NCBI RefSeq assembly: GCF_016722785.1
Contig: NZ_JAEQNE010000011.1
Span: 61,587 to 125,586 of the forward strand
Source of the DNA: Ramlibacter monticola
GTDB taxonomy: Bacteria; Pseudomonadota; Gammaproteobacteria; Burkholderiales; Burkholderiaceae_C
Length of the DNA: 64,000 nucleotides
Direction of reading: 5' to 3'
Below the pieces are notes generated by a model, which saw only the letters and a list, made by a program, of their open reading frames with translations, was not told the origin of the DNA and searched no databases. Below are positions 62,727 to 64,000 of this stretch, in pieces (position 1 is the first letter of the stretch; each line of letters opens with the position of its first letter). A program made the position numbers and the translations under genes.

Positions 62727-63926
62727 ATGAATCCGCGCCAGCTGCTCGCCGAACTCGCGCGTTTCCCCTGGCGGTCCACCGCGCTGACGCTGCGCGAACG
62801 CTTTCGCGAGGACCGCCTGGGGTTGTCGGCCAGCAGTCTCACCTTCACCACCACGATCGCGCTGGTGCCCTTCTTCACCGTGGCGCTCGCGCTGTTCACG
62901 GCCTTTCCCATGTTCGGCAAGCTGCAGTCCAACCTGCAGGGCTGGCTGGTGCAGAGCCTCGTGCCCGACGCGATCGCCCGCCAGGTGCTGGGCTACCTGA
63001 CCCAGTTCGCCGGCAAGGCGAGCCGGCTGGGCAGCGTCGGCCTCGCCGCGCTGCTGGTGACGGCCCTCGCGCTGGTGCTCACCATCGACCGCACGCTCAA
63101 CGGGATCTGGCGCGTGCGGCGCGGCCGTCCGCTGGCCCAGCGCGTCCTGATCTACTGGGCCGCCATGACGCTGGGCCCGCTGCTGCTGGCGGCGAGCCTG
63201 AGCACGACCTCCTACGTGATCTCGGCCTCGCGGGGCCTGGTGCAGTTGCCGGGGGTCATCACCTTCGTCATCGACCTGCTCGAATTCCTGTTGCTCGCGG
63301 GCGGCTTGTCCGGGCTGTACCACTACGTGCCGAACACGCCGGTGCGCCGATCGCATGCCATCGCCGGTGGCCTCGCGGCGGCGATCGGGATCGAGATCGC
63401 CAAGCGGCTGCTGGCCTGGTACATCGGCAAGGTGCCGACCTATTCGGTGGTGTACGGCGCTTTCGCGACCCTGCCGATCCTGCTGGTGTGGATCTACATC
63501 GCCTGGCTGATCGTGCTGTTCGGCGCCGTGCTGGCGGCCTACCTGCCCAGCCTGCTGGCGGGCGCGCACCGCCGGCCGGGCGGACATGGCTGGCAGTTCC
63601 AGCTCGCGCTGGAGGTGCTGCAGCAGCTGCGGGGCGCGCAGGGTACGGCGCGGCGCGGCCTGAGCGCCACCGAGCTGTCCCAGGCGATCCAGGTGGATGC
63701 ATTGCAGCTGGAACCGGTGCTGCACACCCTCGTGCAACTGGACTGGGTCGGCCGCCTCAACGAGGTGGATGACCGGGTCGGGACGCGCTACGTGATGCTC
63801 GCGGACGTGGAGTCGACCGCGCTGGAGCCGCTGATGCGGCACCTGCTGCTGCCGGTGTCGGAGGCCACGGCGAAGCTGTGGCACACGGGCAGGTTGTCCA
63901 CGATCTACCTGAAGGACGTGCTCTGA
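62727..63926 (+). CDS. yihY: YihY/virulence factor BrkB family inner membrane protein
   Basis: 399-residue membrane protein with six helices in the first 290 residues and the family motifs RLGLSASSLTFTTTIALVPF, LTIDRTLNGIWRVRRGRP and PTYSVVYGAFATLPILLVW. A soluble winged-helix-like C-terminal region (about 300-395) follows, as in many Burkholderiales members. Once called ribonuclease BN, the family is now viewed as a membrane protein of unknown function. The remaining 74 bases (63927-64000) show no gene. Confidence 0.9.
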   Translation: MNPRQLLAELARFPWRSTALTLRERFREDRLGLSASSLTFTTTIALVPFFTVALALFTAFPMFGKLQSNLQGWLVQSLVPDAIARQVLGYLTQFAGKASRLGSVGLAALLVTALALVLTIDRTLNGIWRVRRGRPLAQRVLIYWAAMTLGPLLLAASLSTTSYVISASRGLVQLPGVITFVIDLLEFLLLAGGLSGLYHYVPNTPVRRSHAIAGGLAAAIGIEIAKRLLAWYIGKVPTYSVVYGAFATLPILLVWIYIAWLIVLFGAVLAAYLPSLLAGAHRRPGGHGWQFQLALEVLQQLRGAQGTARRGLSATELSQAIQVDALQLEPVLHTLVQLDWVGRLNEVDDRVGTRYVMLADVESTALEPLMRHLLLPVSEATAKLWHTGRLSTIYLKDVL

Positions 63927-64000
63927 GGTTCTCCTGTGCGAGAGTTTGTTGCCTTCTTGCCGGATCAGACCGGGACTGTTCGTCTCAGCGACTGTCCCCC

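Overview
The window is high-GC DNA (about two-thirds G+C by eye) from a betaproteobacterium of the order Burkholderiales, most likely the family Comamonadaceae (Ramlibacter/Variovorax-like). The main evidence is the conserved block hldD-hldA-lapB-lapA-ihfB-rpsA-aroA/cmk-tyrA-pheA-gyrA-ompA-ubiG-gph, the tmRNA tag ANDERFALAA, the MarR-type EPS-associated regulator and a Bug-type binding protein. No tRNA, rRNA, CRISPR array or intact insertion sequence is visible.

Layout. 1-14.9 kb is housekeeping. It holds LPS heptose genes and the LapAB control module, IHF-beta, ribosomal protein S1, a fused EPSP synthase/cytidylate kinase, TyrA, PheA and GyrA, all on the minus strand. OmpA-like lipoprotein, UbiG and a HAD phosphatase follow on the plus strand, then a minus-strand VanZ-like gene. 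serC, which usually lies between gyrA and pheA, is missing. At 15.16-15.53 kb is ssrA (tmRNA). It is followed by about 1.2 kb of orphan DNA ending in a frameshifted, truncated P4-type integrase, a scar of an element that used ssrA as its integration site.

16.8-42.2 kb is a surface-polysaccharide (O-antigen or exopolysaccharide) locus, almost all on the minus strand. It has five or more glycosyltransferases, four methyltransferases, two membrane acyltransferases, an EpsG/Wzy-like polymerase, an AsnB-like amidotransferase, a Wzx flippase, a TviB/WbpO-TviC/WbpP pair (UDP-GalNAcA synthesis) and a MarR-type EPS regulator. A divergent wecB plus one glycosyltransferase follow, then rsuA and a rhamnosyltransferase-like gene. 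The middle (29.7-35.1 kb) is visibly lower in GC and contains an acetyltransferase broken by at least three indels. No initiating sugar-phosphate transferase, Wzz or export gene is seen, so those must lie elsewhere.

42.3-48.3 kb is mixed: a YncE-like beta-propeller with a NodB-like deacetylase, a fatty acid hydroxylase family protein, an EI24-like membrane protein, manC and a CinA-like protein. 48.3-53.3 kb is a nitrogen module: glnA with a sigma-54 promoter and an NtrC site, a small secreted protein, ntrB and ntrC. 53.3-64 kb holds galE, xth, a lipoprotein with two nearly identical cytochrome c domains joined by Pro-Thr repeats, a Bug receptor and a tightly packed minus-strand string DUF2069-FAD oxidase-ccdA-ccdB-thyA-folA-DUF4337. 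yihY ends the window.

The most unusual arrangement is the ccdAB toxin-antitoxin pair directly in front of thyA. The thyA start codon lies one base after the ccdB stop and has no ribosome binding site of its own, so nucleotide-synthesis genes appear translationally tied to a toxin gene.
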